From contig OZ023274.1 in assembly GCA_964007475.1 (NCBI GenBank), positions 71,001,303 through 71,065,302 of the forward strand: a DNA stretch of 64,000 bases. Reading direction: 5' to 3'. Below the pieces are notes generated by a model. It was not told where the DNA came from, did no database searches, and saw nothing but the letters and a program-made list of their open reading frames with translations. The number at the start of each line of letters is the position of its first letter. Position 1 is the first letter of the stretch. The DNA is from Hybos culiciformis. Taxonomy: Eukaryota > Arthropoda > Insecta > Diptera > Hybotidae. Made by a program: the position numbers and the translations under genes. Positions 1-13,700 of this stretch are shown here, in pieces.

Positions 1-1271
1 ATCTTAACTGTTCAAAGTAAACCAAATTTACAAATAAAAGTTGACTGTCAAGTTACATTATGTAGGAATATAAAATTCACCTGTAAGAAACTCTATCTAT
101 CAGGTGATAATTACTAAATTTTTTTTCTAATTATTTTTATTATAATATAATATGATATGTAAATTTCTTATAAAAATAAACATATATTCACAGCTTCCGT
201 TTAAAAATATAATATTCTTTAACAATTAAATTGAATAAATTATAAATTTCTAGTAGATTTATTCATAAGTAGAATAATTATTTAACAAATCTATTTTATT
301 TACATTTTTTTTTAATATATATATTAATTTTTTTTTTTTAGTTTTTCTGACTTTGAATTTTTAATACCGTTTAGCTTGTTATAAAATTTAAATTAAACTT
401 TAAGTATATACATTTTTGTGTGTTTTTTAACTTCCACTAAAGTATATTTGATTTGATTTAAAATAACTTTAATATCAATTGTTATTAGTTATTATAATTC
501 CAAATTAATTCATGAAATTTCATATTCAAAATTATATTGAACTGTATTGAATAAATTAAAATTAGAAAACATATATTTTTTTTAGCTTATTTATAATGCT
601 AAATTTAAAGTAAATTTACCCAGAAACTTTTTAGATATGAAAAATTAAAAAAAAGGGGACTGTTGATAATTTAATCGACGAAACTCACGGGATGAGTAAG
701 CTTATTTTTGTAGCGATTTTCAATTTGATACTACAGATCGAAAGATGCATTAAATTAACATAAGTACATACATAAATAAGTATATTGGTTTTTAATATTT
801 TAAGATTTGTTCAACTCAATAAATTCAGAAACTTTAGCACGTCATAAAATAAATTCAATCAAAATTTTTTGTATTATATCTTTGTTTACTAAATTGTTTT
901 TTGCTTTTTCTGACGACCTAAAAATAAGGACTTACTAATTTAGTCAGTTTCATTAACGATTTCTATATAATTTAGCCTGAGGAAAATTTATCATTGAAGT
1001 ATATTGAGTTCAGCAGAAATATTTTTTAATTGATATTCGTATTTCTAGCGAAAGCTTTTGTACTATGCATTTTAAAAAAAAAAGTTTGAAATGTGTGAAT
1101 ATTTTATTGTTCTTTTTCACAATTTGTTAAAATAATAATAACACTAATTCTAATATAAAGTAATAACATAAAATTGGCATCGAAAATATTTATTTTTATT
1201 TTTACAATGCAAATAACTTAAAACTAAAATAAACAAAGAAATAATAAATTATATTTTTTTTTTAATTACAG
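1..1271. other. Non-coding sequence upstream of the sbb first coding exon
   Basis: AT-rich sequence with no convincing coding region. It ends in a pyrimidine-rich tract and a TTACAG 3' splice site at about 1266-1271, so it probably includes an intron of the sbb 5' untranslated region, with the promoter outside the window. Confidence 0.5.
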
Positions 1272-1278
1272 ATTTAAA

Positions 1279-1566
1279 ATGAACGGTTTGGCCCGAGGGC
1301 CGGGGCCCTGTGTCTCCCGCTTCTGTAAAAATTCATCAAGAATAATTGCCAAATCATCTAATTTTATTAAATTATCAGCTGAATCGTCTCAACAAATAAC
1401 ACATCGTCGTAATATTTTTTCGCTCAGAATAGTATCATTTTTTAGTATTTTTCGAGAAAATAAAAATTTATTAAAATCTGAGCTAAATTTAGACGACGAA
1501 GTGCTGAATATTGTGGGCACGCTTTTTGCGTTTGCCCCAAATTTTTCGTCTGCATGGAGTCAATGA
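1279..1566 (+). promoter_or_regulatory. Upstream ORF (95 codons) overlapping the sbb start codon
   Basis: An ATG 8 nt after the inferred 3' splice site (1271) opens a 95-codon ORF. It ends at 1566, 13 nt beyond the first base of the predicted sbb start codon at 1554, in a different frame. I recognise no domain in its product. By position it is an overlapping uORF that would repress or condition translation of sbb if this leader is used. The GC-rich first 50 nt contrast with the AT-rich surroundings. Whether it is translated cannot be seen here; it could equally be chance in a leader. Confidence 0.4.
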
Positions 1567-4500
1567 AAAGTGCTGAGGCGAATAGTAGCCACCACCAGAA
1601 TAAGGTTTGTATTTACTAATAATAAGTACTAGTGCTTTATTCACTAAATGTCAATTTAAAATTACCTAAACAAGGAAATTAAGAAAAACCAATTCTGGAA
1701 ATTTCTCAGAAAGAACAGAACCAAATTTTAAAAATATATAATTTAATTTAATCGATCTCGACTCTGCATAAATGGAAACTATTTATTTCTACGATGAAAA
1801 CTACAAATAATTTGCTGTGATAAATAAAATCGCGCGATTTTATAAATGTATTGGTTTTTTTTGTTTAATTTTTTATATTTATACAAATGACAGTGGATTA
1901 GCTTTAAAATATACGAATTTTATACAGAAATTAATAAAAAAAAATTAAATTTTATAAAAAATTTCATAAAATACGCATGCTGAAAAAACGATATATAGAC
2001 ACCATGTATTTCGTTGAAGATGATGCGACGCGACGCGACATTTTTACTTTTTCATGACTCATGTCGTATTTATGTAACAGACTGACTATGCTCGATTGCA
2101 ATGCTCACTTACCCATATGCCGCCTTTCAGCAATAGTTATAAAATTGTCAAAAAAGACATTTAATTTCAGTATTTTATCTAATAAATAAAAATGAAAATT
2201 CTCTGTTCTCTGTCCTCTGTCCTCTGTCCTCTATCCTCTGTCCTATGTCCTCAATCACGCCTAAACCTCTGGACCGATTTGGCTGAAATTTTGAACTTAA
2301 GTATCATTGGGGCCCGAGATGGTTATAGGGTACTAGAAATTTTGATCCGAGGCCCCGGCGGGTTTGAAATTTAGCCGGTTTTGAAATTTAGGTATATTCC
2401 AATAAAATATAGTAGCGCTGGACCCGAAAACCCTATTTAAAAAACTGGATGTTGAGAGGCCCCCAACCGTTGTCCCAGGGCTCAATTGGGGGGCCAAACA
2501 ACAAATTTCGAAATTTTGAAATTTTGAAGTTAAGTAGCATTGGGACCCGAGATGGTTATATGGTACTAGAAATTTTGTTCCGAAGCCCCGACGGGGGCTA
2601 CCTTAGAAGCCGGTTTTGCAATTTAGGTATATTCCGATAAAATGTTGTAGCGTTGGACCCGAAAAGCCTATTTAAAAAACGGGATGTTGACAGGTCCCCG
2701 ACCGTCCAAGGGCTCAATTGGGGGGCTATACAACAAATTTCAAAATTTTGAAAATAAAGAGCCTAGAGACCCGATTGGTTATATTTTTGATCCGAGGCAC
2801 CGACGGGGGGCTACCTTAGAAGGCGGTTTTGCAATTTAGGTATTTATTATAGCGTTGGACCCGAATCGACTATTTAGGAGACTGGATGTGTTAAGGCACC
2901 GGGGAAGTGGCTATTTAACAAATTTTGAAATTCTGTTTTTTTTAGTGCAAAAAATGAAATTTAGGTATATTCCGATAAAGTATTATAGCGTTGGACCCGA
3001 ATCGACTATTTAGAGACTGGATGTGTTAAGGCACCGGGGAAGTGGATATTTAACAAATTTTGAAATTCTGTTTTTTTAGTGCACAAAATCTGGATTAAAG
3101 TGTTTGATATAAATATAAGTTCGGAACTACCGGGCGAAGCCGGGTATTTCGAATAGTTTTACATAAAGTTTTTATTGCTCGAATTCTGGTTTTGAGGGTT
3201 TTATATTTTTATGTACAATTACAGCTTATTAAGTGATTTATTAAGTGTTTATAATTATTTCTAATAATTTTCCACCCATTATAATCAAAGATCATTGGAA
3301 AATTCTTTAATTTTTTTTTAAATCAATAAATTCAGTAAAAAATATTTAATCTATTTTATTTTAACTTAAAATTTATATATTTTCTAATATTTTTAGGTGG
3401 CCGTTAACAGTATAGCAACGGAAAGTAATAAACAATCGATTGGTAGTAGTAGTTCATCATTGAACAATAATAAATTAAATTTAAATCAACAAATAATTAA
3501 AACGTCGACAACAAATCAGCAATTATCAACAACAAAGTCCACAGACCAAATTAAAGCATTAGCAACTACAACGCCATCATCAGGCGCTTCATCAATATCG
3601 TCTGAATCAAAAGATACAAATTTTGAATACGACGATAACGAGTGGGACGTAGGTGGTATTGGTGATTTATTAATCGATTTAGACGCTGATATTGAAAAAT
3701 CATCATCAACACAAGTTGGTAATTCAAATAATAATAATAATAATAATAATAATACTGGTGGTGGTGACTCAATTACAAATACAGCTATTTCATCAAATAC
3801 CCAACAATTAATTGAAATTAAAACAAAAACAAATAATCAACAACAATTAAATGAGAAAATATCATCATCGACTATTGCACAACAGAATAATCTTACCTCA
3901 TCATCGTCGTCAACATCATCACCATCATCAAAATCCACAGGATCAAATATTTTATTATCCTCACAACAACAACAACAAGCACAATTATTGCAAGAACAAG
4001 AAGAACAAAAACAAGAACAAAAAGATTCAAATAATTCTTTAACAAGTGGTGCAAATCAAAATACCAAAATTGGTGGGAATCTGAAATCAACACCAACTAA
4101 GCAGCAACAAGCAAAAGTTGCTCAGCCGCAACAGCTGCCGCCGCAACAGCAAACTAAAAGTGTACAGCAACAACAGTTGCAACAACACCAACAGCAAGGA
4201 AAAGCTACACAGCAACCTCAAAATTTAAAATTACAGCAACCTTCGTTAGTTGCTCAACTAACAAGTGGCAGTAAATTGTCATCAAGTTCTTCTGCGAAAT
4301 TATTAAATCTTAATTCAAATACTGGGCCAAATAAAAATCAAGTAACTGTTGGACAGACAAAAACTTTATTAAAACCTGCTGCTGCCTCAGCTAATCAAAT
4401 TGGTGGCCAGCAGCAATCTACAATTACAATCGGACAGTCAAGTATGTCACAGGCAGGTGGAGGCTCACAAAATTCTGCTGGAGGCAAATCTAATGTCAAT

Positions 4501-7500
4501 CAAAAAATGTCAATAGATCATCAGGCGACATTAGATAAAGGTCTCAAAATGAAAATAAAACGTACAAAACCGGGTACTAAAACTTCAGAAGCTAAACATG
4601 AAATTGTTAAAGCTGAACAGAATGGCTTATCGCCAGTTGATGAGTCATCTGCAACTAACGCCAATCAACAAGTAGTTGGTGGTAAAAATAAACACAATCA
4701 ATTAACTGGATCACCTCAAGTAACGCAAGCATTACAAACTCCTAATGTTGCTGCAACAACTGCTGCAGCCAATAAAAGAGGCAGCAGTAGTCATCGACAA
4801 CATAAGCAACGTGATAAAACTCCTCATTCAAGACCAGATAAATTGGATCATAGTAGTAATAATAGTAACAGTAATTCAAATTCCTCATCTTCTGGTAATT
4901 CTTGTAATTGTTCGAATGAAATGAATGGTAATTCGAATGCTCCTCTTATTTGTCCTAATCCAATTTGTATTCGAAATCAAACCGACTCCAGACCAATATC
5001 ACAAAGTCGAATTAATACTAATCTCAATTCTATTAATAATTCAAGTGGTGGAATTTTTATTCAGTCCACTGTACAGAAGAATACAAATTTAAATAATATA
5101 CAACCTTCGAGCAGTGGAGTCCCAAATTCCCCTGGTCTCCCATCACAAAAAATAACGTCAATTGATACAAAACTTTCAAATCAATCTACAACACCACAAA
5201 TATTGCCAAACAACCAAGATACAAATACGATGCATATTCCAAATTCTGGTCAAGTAACTAATACAAAAATTGTACCAAGTGGAGTTATTTCGGCCACAGT
5301 TCATCATGCAGTTCCCAATAAAGATGATGGAACTTTATCGCCACCTGCAAAGAAATCGAAATCTGAATCAAAAGAAATGGTTGATATGTGTGTTGGAACA
5401 TCAGTGGGAACAATTACGGAGCCAGATTGTTTAGGACCTTGTGAACCGGGTACTTCTGTTACTTTAGAGGGGATAGTTTGGCATGAGACGGAAGGTGGTG
5501 TATTAGTTGTGAATGTAACATGGCGCGGTAAGACCTATGTTGGTACATTACTTGATTGCACAAGACATGATTGGGCGCCTCCAAGGTAATTTTTTTAGTT
5601 TTTTTTTTTATGATTTTAAGGACCTAACTCCTTTTTTCGTTACAGATTTTGTGATTCACCGACAGAAGAATTAGATTCTCGAACCCCAAAAGGACGAGCG
5701 AAACGAGGACGAAGCGCTAATTTAGCTCCGGACTTAATGAATTTCACTGAAACCAGAACCTCTGTGAGTTATGAGTAATTTTTAAAATTAAATTATATAA
5801 TAAGTAAATACTAAAAAATCGAAACGATAAGTGATTCTAAAAGTAGTTAGAATCTGTTCAATCCCAAGTCTTTCTAAAGAATATTTTAAGTTTGTAGTTG
5901 ATAATTTCTTTATGAAATTATGAAGGATAAGTAGATTCTTATTGTCATAATAAGTATTACCGGAATAATCGTTAAAAATATCTTTGAAGAGATAAAAATT
6001 CAAGCAATTGTAAAAGCAGATAGTAAATCCAAAACTATAAATAACGCGTCATATTAGGCTCTATTAAAAAATTATTTCAAAGACTTTATATTTATGTAAT
6101 GATGGGAAATTTAATTAGCCTATTTAAAGATGAACTTCATTGAAATTATTTTTTTATAAGGTTCATTCAAAATTACGTAATGGAGGTCCAAAAGGGCGAG
6201 GTGGTCGAACAACTGCAAGTTCGACTAATACAACAAGTACAACAACAACTACAACTAGTGGATCTGGAGCTTCTGCAAATGGAACGACTACAACGACTAC
6301 ACAGTCCGCCATTAGTAGTTTTGTAGCGGCTATCGCAAATGCAACTAATACTCCATCTACATCTCCTACATCGTTTTTAACGCCAAGAGGGGAAAAACGT
6401 AAGTCCAAAGATGAATGTCCATCACCAGTGAACGGCGAATCAAATTCATCTGAGTCACAAATAATTGTCAATCCAATTACGGGTTTAAATGTTCAAATTT
6501 CTACTAAAAAATGTAAGACTGCATCTCCATGTCCGATATCGCCAGTACTTTTAGAATGTCCAGAGCAAGACTGTAACAAAAAGTATAAACACGCTAATGG
6601 ATTACGTTACCATCAATCACATGCACATGGTTCTGGATCAATGGATGAAGATTCATCAACATTACCAGAATCACCAGGTAGAATAGCGCCACCAACTACA
6701 CCTTCACCTGCTCCACCAACGTCAACAACACCACAGCCAACAGTTTCAGGGGGGTCTTCATCAACGCCAGTGCCATCTCCAGGTACTGTTAGTGTTACAA
6801 CACCACCAGTTACATCGATAATTTCAACTAACAATAACTCTGGAGGACTATTAGCAACAACTACAATATTGTCCTCAATATCTACCAGTAACGCACCGAT
6901 ATTATCAACAGCATCTGTTAATCAAACTCCCACAATCCCTGGGGGAAGTATTACTGCTGGTATATCTGGACAAGCTTTATCACAACATCAGCAACAACAA
7001 CAGCAACAAATTTTAGTAGGTAATGTACCTAATCAGGGAATAATTGAAAATGTTCCAGCCACTCCACAGCAAAATCACACTTCAATTGTTCATGGAAACT
7101 TAGGGACACCAAGTCGTGGTGATGCTCCTAGTAAATATTTTTTTTTATTTTGGTATTTTTTTTTTTATTAAACTTGTTTTACCTTTTTAGTCAAACCCGG
7201 AGTTTTACGCTTCGGTCCTCCACCTAATGATGTTAGTTTGTCTAGTAACAATTCTCAAATTCAACAAAGTCCTTTGAGACCAACTCCGCAAGCTGCAACT
7301 GCACCAAATTCTGGCTCTAGTGTAGGACCAGATTCTGCACACCAAATTTCATTCAATCAGAACCAAGCAGCTAGTCAAGGTAAAATTTAATTAAATAAAA
7401 ATACCATTAAATTAAATACTCAAGTAAAAATACATTTTCATTTTGTTAGGCATTCCAGTCAGTAAATCTCAAAGTTTTGGTAAACAGAAGAAAAATCGTA

Positions 7501-10500
7501 AATCTCCAGTACCTGGTGAATTTAATTCATCGTCTCGTGATGACACTCACAGTCCAGCTTACAGTGATATATCGGATGAAGTAAACGAAGCAGAAATTTC
7601 CGGTTTGTTAAGATCGTTAATAACTAGTAAAATGATTTTATTTAAATTTTCTCAAATTGTAGATAAATCTCAACCTCCTAAGACGTCTGATGCTAAAAAA
7701 TTGCAGGAAGGTGGACCACCACCTCAAATGCAAACACTGGGTGGATATGGAATGTATCCATTTTATTCCCAACAGCCGTATATGGTGCCACAAGATGGTG
7801 GTCCACCGAAACCGTCTTTACCACCAAGCTCATTGTCTTCCAGCTCAGTACCTGGGGATTATGGCAAAAATAAAGATGGTCCACCTTTAGATTTAATGAC
7901 AAATAAACCAAATGATCCGAAAGATAATAGTAATATAAGTAGCGGGCCTGTATCATCTTCACAAATAGGTCAACCTCCTATTGGAATGGGTGGTCAGCCT
8001 CCTCCTCAAGGACCAGGCCCAACTAAACCAATGTCACATTTTTATCCTTTCAAGTAGGTTTCCTCTATAATAAAAAAAAAATTAATTCAAAAATTAACTT
8101 TTTACTAATTTTAGCTATATGCCGCCAGGATATCCGTACGATCCGAATTATGGACCAGTTTCTATGGTTTCAGATGAAAACCCAAAATTAGGTCCACCCC
8201 CGGGATCGCAACCACCTCCCTTAAAAGAAGATCGTACGAAAGAAAGTCCTAGTCCTCACGGAAGTCATGATTCACACAGCAAAATTTCAAATCAGGTACC
8301 TATTATTTAAGAAAAAAATAAAAATTAATCATTTTTTCAAAACAAATTATAATAACTATTCTATAATAATTCTTTGAAGGGCGATCAAAGGAGTATAAGT
8401 CAATTTTTTACAAAAACGAAATACATACATTATTTCTTTGAAGGGCGATCATAGGAAAATAAGTCAATTTTTTACAAAAACCAAATATATACATTATTTA
8501 ATAATGTAAATATTTGGTTTTTGTAAAAAATTGACTTATTTTCCTATGATCGCCCTTCAAAGAAATAATGTATGTATTTCGTTTTTGTAAAAAATTGACT
8601 TATACTCCTTTGATCGCCCTTCAAAGAATTATTTCCATATTTTCAATATGAAGGAATTTTAAAAATCTTAAAAAATCAGTATTATTTTTCCTGTAACAAT
8701 TTATAATGCATATTTGTTTGTGAATCTAACTCGTTCAATATTTTTTTAGATTATTTACATTAATTCGATTTCGAAGTATCTGAAGTAAATGAAGCAAATA
8801 TTTATTTGTATCTTTATCTATGTATTAAAGTTATTTTTCAGTACGTAGGATAGACGATAGAGAACGAATTTTAATTAAATGAAACAAATATATTTCTTAT
8901 TACATATTTACAAAATTTACATAAACTAATTGTTGAATACTACATTATATCATTTTTGTAAAATTACTAAAATCATAAAACGTTTTTAGCCACAAATTAT
9001 TCCAACGAAATTGATCAAAACTGAACCAAAAGATATAAAGCAAGAACCAAGCAGTCATGTGGTACATCCAAAAGAATCACCAGTTCAATCATTAGGACCA
9101 TATTCTGGTTTATATCAAAGGCATTCAAGTATAACAAGTAGCTCTCAGCAACCTCCTCCCCAACATATGTCTAGGGATGATGAGCTTAGAAGGTAATAAT
9201 ATATTAAATCTAGTATATAAAATATTTTAGAAAAACTCTAATTTTATTTTTATCGTAGGTATTATATTTACTCTGATCAGCGAAGAAATAATCCACCGAC
9301 GAATTCGTCTCAGATAACAGTTAAGGATGAACCACCATCTCCATCACAAACTTTACATCATCCAATCCCAGTTTCACAACAATCTCAAATTCAACTGCCA
9401 TCTCCACAACAACAGCAACAAAAAAACAAATCTCTATCACAACAGAATCAAAAACCTACTAATTTGATTAAGGATCAAAAAGATGAAAAAGAATCCAAAA
9501 TTATTAAACAAGAAGGACAAAAACCAACAATGGAAACACAGGGACCGCCACCACCACCGACATCGCAATATTTTCTCCATCCATCGTATATTAGCCCTGG
9601 ACCGTTTGGATTTGATCCAAATCATCCAATGTATAGAAACGTATTAATGTCAGCTAATCCTTACAGTGCACCTTCTCCATATCATTTACCCATGCCTAGA
9701 TTTCATGCACCCGAAGATTTATCCCGAGGAAACCCTGGTACAAAGGCTTTAGACGCTCTTCATCACGCAGCAAGCCAATATTATAATACGCATAAAATTC
9801 ATGAACTCAGTGAAAGAGCAATGAAATCTCCTAGCAACAGCAATAACAATTGTTCTGGCCCTGGTAATAACAGCGGAAATAAAGGAAATGTTTCTAGTCC
9901 AAATATTCAACAGCCTGGTTCAGGAATGAACCAAAGTTCTTTGCCACCAAATACAAACAGCGGTGCAGCTAGTTCTGGTCCTCCTCCCAATTTATTACCA
10001 CCGTCGCAATCCAGTGGTCCGTTAAATATGCAGCCACCACCAGGTAGCTTACCGCCTGGAATGACTGGTCCATTATCGACTTCAAGTGGACCCCAAAAGC
10101 CAGGCCTCGATGGTAAGCCTCCTTCAAGTGACCCTAAGCAAGCCAACTCCGGTGGACCTCCTGGAAGCGGACCATCAGGCCCTGGCGGACCAGATAGTCG
10201 GAGTCCTCCACCACAAAGACATGTTCACACTCATCATCATACACATGTCGGACTCGGGTATCCAATGTATCCAGCTCCTTACGGAGGTAAATTAATAGTT
10301 TTTATTAATAAAATTTCTAAAGTTCTTAAGATTTATTTATAGAACTATTAGTTGTGAATAAAAATTCTTCTTTATTATGTCTCGTTTAGATTTTTCAGCA
10401 GAATACATTTTGCTTTAACTTTTTATTCCAAAAGTCTGTTCGTTTCTATTGATTCCACAAGAAGAAGATTAGTAAAAAAAGGATTTGCTTCACATTCGCC

Positions 10501-10784
10501 TCTTTAAAACTATCCATACACCTGTGAAAAATAATTAAGTAATTTTTTTTTTGGCATATTTTTTTTATTTCAAAATGTAATTCGTTATGTAGATGTTTTT
10601 GCTGGATTTTGACCAAGATCAATATATTATATATATTATATTATATAATTAAATTTTCAATTGAAATCATGCTTTATAGCAAAAAGAAACTATATTTCTT
10701 ATTATTTTAGCTGCTGTATTAGCTAGCCAACAGGCTGCCGCTGTAGCTGTGATAAATCCATTTCCTCCAGGACCTACTAAATGA
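1554..10784 (+). CDS. sbb: Scribbler/brakeless-like zinc-finger co-regulator (ZNF608/ZNF609 family)
   Basis: Nuclear transcriptional co-regulator; the Drosophila homologue acts in axon guidance and as a corepressor. Inferred coding exons: 1554-1604, 3397-5585, 5646-5763, 6161-7130, 7191-7379, 7450-7602, 7663-8053, 8115-8295, 8990-9192, 9259-10286 and 10711-10784, joining in frame to about 1848 aa. The start follows an in-frame stop at 1479. Low-complexity Ser/Asn/Gln-rich N-terminus; basic [10 protein letters not shown] segment near residue 403; the conserved family block ([20 protein letters not shown], then [15 protein letters not shown]) near 697-752; a single C2H2 finger with C919, C924, H937 and H942; proline-rich C-terminal half; family motif [10 protein letters not shown] near 1660; a short last exon ending [10 protein letters not shown]. 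Reading through the exon-2 donor gives a stop at once, so intron retention would make a short finger-less isoform. Identity is firm; small exon edges are by eye. Confidence 0.9.
2178..3156 (+). mobile_element. Non-autonomous Helitron in sbb intron 1
   Basis: It starts TCTAATAAATAAAAATGAAA and ends with a short CCGG-GCGAAG-CCGG hairpin followed by GGTATTTCGAATAG, a one-base variant of the Helitron CTAG terminus, flanked by T. The same ends and interior occur at 17451-18186, where the terminus is a perfect CTAG. Inside are a CTCTGTCC-repeat stretch near the 5' end and several imperfect copies of a ~130-bp block containing GCGTTGGACCCGAA. No Rep/helicase ORF is present. It lies in the same orientation as the host gene. 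Confidence 0.8.
7603..7662 (+). other. 60-nt in-frame intron of sbb without a stop codon
   Basis: The donor GTTTGT and acceptor TTGTAG bound a 60-nt AT-rich insert whose length is a multiple of three and which stays open in the sbb frame. Splicing joins AEIS to DKSQPP; retention would insert 20 residues. Both products are open, so expression data are needed to choose. Splicing is preferred because the insert is much richer in AT than its exon neighbours. Confidence 0.6.
8365..8633. repeat. Fold-back repeat: two direct plus two inverted copies of a 64-bp unit
   Basis: In sbb intron 8, a unit beginning TCTTTGAAGGGCGATCA occurs at 8371 and 8435. It recurs twice in reverse complement up to 8633, giving arms of about 130 bp around a centre near 8499. 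The arms pair almost perfectly, including the differences between the two units of one arm (ATCAAAGG versus ATCATAGG), so the inversion arose after the tandem duplication. No ORF. It may be a fold-back transposon or a recent inverted duplication; the transcript would form a long hairpin. Confidence 0.85.
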
Positions 10785-13700
10785 GATCAACTGAACGATA
10801 AAAACCCTTACATTAAGTGAATGAAAAACAAGTTAAATCAACACGGAATGCAAATGAAAGAAACTATTTGATCTGAAAAACTTTAAGATCGGAAATGTAT
10901 TAAAATGTGATTAATTTAAAATAGTAGGTATATACAAAATATGCGAAAAAATTCAGATAAAATTAAATTATAGAAATGGGTTTTTATGAATGCGATCATT
11001 AAAATTTGAACTGTTTTATAAAATAAATAATTAAAAAATTTTTAGAAACTTTATATTTTTAGAAATAAGTTAAAATATTAGGAATTATAAAATACTAAGA
11101 AAGTTATTGTGTAATTTTGTACAATATTAATTCTTATTGATTTTTTTTTTTTTAGAATACAAAAGGAGAATATTTTTAAAGCCTATTTTTTCTTTAGTAA
11201 TATATTTAAGTATAATTTTCAATTTTAAAACAATTTCCAAGATTACTTTAAATTGTAAATTTTTTTTCTTAGTAAATAATAAAAATTTTACTCCGATTCA
11301 AAATAGTTTTAATTTACATATAAGAAAATATGTATTTCTAATGATGAATTAGATTCACTGTTAATAAAAATTAAACGATTGCTTTCTTGTCTATTGTAAT
11401 TGTGATGAATTTTATTTTAATTTCAACACCATATAAATTTTTTAGACAAATATAATTAAATGTCGCATAAAATTTCAAGATAATTGAATTTTTTTTAAAT
11501 TATTAATAAATAAAAATGAAAACTAATATACGTTAGTTAATTGGGCATTTTCCTTATTGGATCTAATACAATCGAAATAAGTATTAGATTTAAGCAAAAA
11601 AAAAAAATCAAAATTTAGCCAAATTATAATTTAAAATAAATAAAAAATTAATTTCCCCTATTTTCATTATGAATTTTATAAAAATTATTAAATTTTACAT
11701 GTGTAAAATATTAACTCTAGATATTTTTCTAAGCCTTACTTAAACTCACAAAAAAAAACTAAAAATTAACTTTAAAATTCGACAAAACTATTTTGATGAG
11801 GAAATAATAATTAATACAAAGAAAAAAAGTCACATTATATGTGATATTATTTTTCAATAAACATGTTATACATACAATAAAATATTTTTATTTTCATTAT
11901 ATAGAATCATTCTTAATGTGTATATTTCCTTTAAAAAAAATTTTATATTTTTTTACATAAATTATTAATTTTGTTAAATTTTATATCAAAATAAGAGTTT
12001 CATGCAAATGAAAATAAATTATAAAAAGAATTTCAATAAAAAATAAAAATTTAGTAAAAAAATATTCGCGTAGGAAAAATTATAATAACAAATTAAAATA
12101 AAAAACTATGACTACAAAAAAGATTTTTTTTGCAAATTAAGTAGTAAGAAATCCTACTGTTAGTTTAATCCAAAAAAAATTATCCTTATAAGATAAAAAT
12201 TTTAAAAATCATTAAATTTAGTACATAATATAAATGGAAATATTGTAAATATTTATATGTATACATAAGGATGGCAAATATTTTTAATAGGAATGACTTT
12301 CACTCACTAAATCGAATTCAAAGTAAAAATTTAATGCATTTCACATTAAGGAGTGTCAATAAGTTTTTGACTGTTTTTGGTCGATCTTCAAAGAATGAAC
12401 AAAATTCTCGTTTATTTTTTAAATTAAACATGATCATATTGTAGCATCAAAATTAATTATCGACAAGATTTATAAACTAAGAAGTATGATAAAAATCAAG
12501 TTCAGTTTAATAAAAAGAAAATTTAGTTTTGAATAATGTGTTATAATGTATTTTACAAAAAAAAGTACATTTTAACTTTTCCATATGCTCTAAATCTAAA
12601 TAATTGATTTTAAAATAAATATTATTGAAATTTTAACTCACACCCTTGTATATAATAAATATTTTCCACAGTGCGAAATTAATAATACAAAATACATAAA
12701 ATATTTATTGCTGATAATTATAACCCAACAATTATTTGACATTATATTATAAACATTTTTCATTTAGTTTCTACCTTTCCTTTCACCCAATTAATAAAAA
12801 AGAAACATATGCATGTAAATAAAATATATACATATAATAATAATATTCTTATATTTAGAATTTCATATTAGGTTTTCTCAGAGGCAAAGGAGAAAAATCG
12901 AACTCGCATAATTATATTATTTTCATTATAAGGTGCGCTTATCAGTGAATTTTTATTCGTTTAACAACCGTCAATCATAAAAATTAAATTATAAATTTTG
13001 AGATTTGAGGAGATGATATTTCAATATAAATATTAACGTTAATTGATATGCATTATTATTTTCAATTATTATGTGGTGACAGATTTGATGTATTATTTTA
13101 AAAAAATATTTTTTTTTTTTTTTTTCAAGAAAAATTACTATATTTCTGTAATATATATAATTTTATATTTTGATGATAACTGTTATTTATTATATTCCTT
13201 CCTTTATTAAAATATTTTTATACAGAAGAAATTTCAATTTCTATTACTTAAGCCATCTCACGACGTATACATATAAAACTAAATTATGACAATTTGAATA
13301 TACATATAAAGTTAACAGTTTATTTGTATGTATATTTTTTTGAACTAATAAACATATATAATGAAATTTCCAAAAATTACATTAAACTTATATTAAGCTG
13401 AAGGATTTTAAAATTTCACAAAGAAATAACAAAACATTTTAAACATAAAATATTTATTGACAAAAAAACAAATATATACTTATTATATTATTTTGGAAAG
13501 GTCATAATTAGCAAAAAAAAAAAACTTTTTTACTGACTCATTTACTTCCAATTCTATCAGCAAATGTATATTATATATATATAGACGGATATTCCTATCA
13601 GCATATAAAATTTAAGTTATTCTTTTTTTTTAATTTAACAAATTATAGGTAATTTACCTATAAAACTTATTTCAAAATTATTAATATAATTTCGCCAATA

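Noticed and set aside
3566..4096. Minus- and plus-frame ORFs inside sbb exon 2
   Set aside because: Shadow frames of CAA/AAT/TCA-rich coding sequence.
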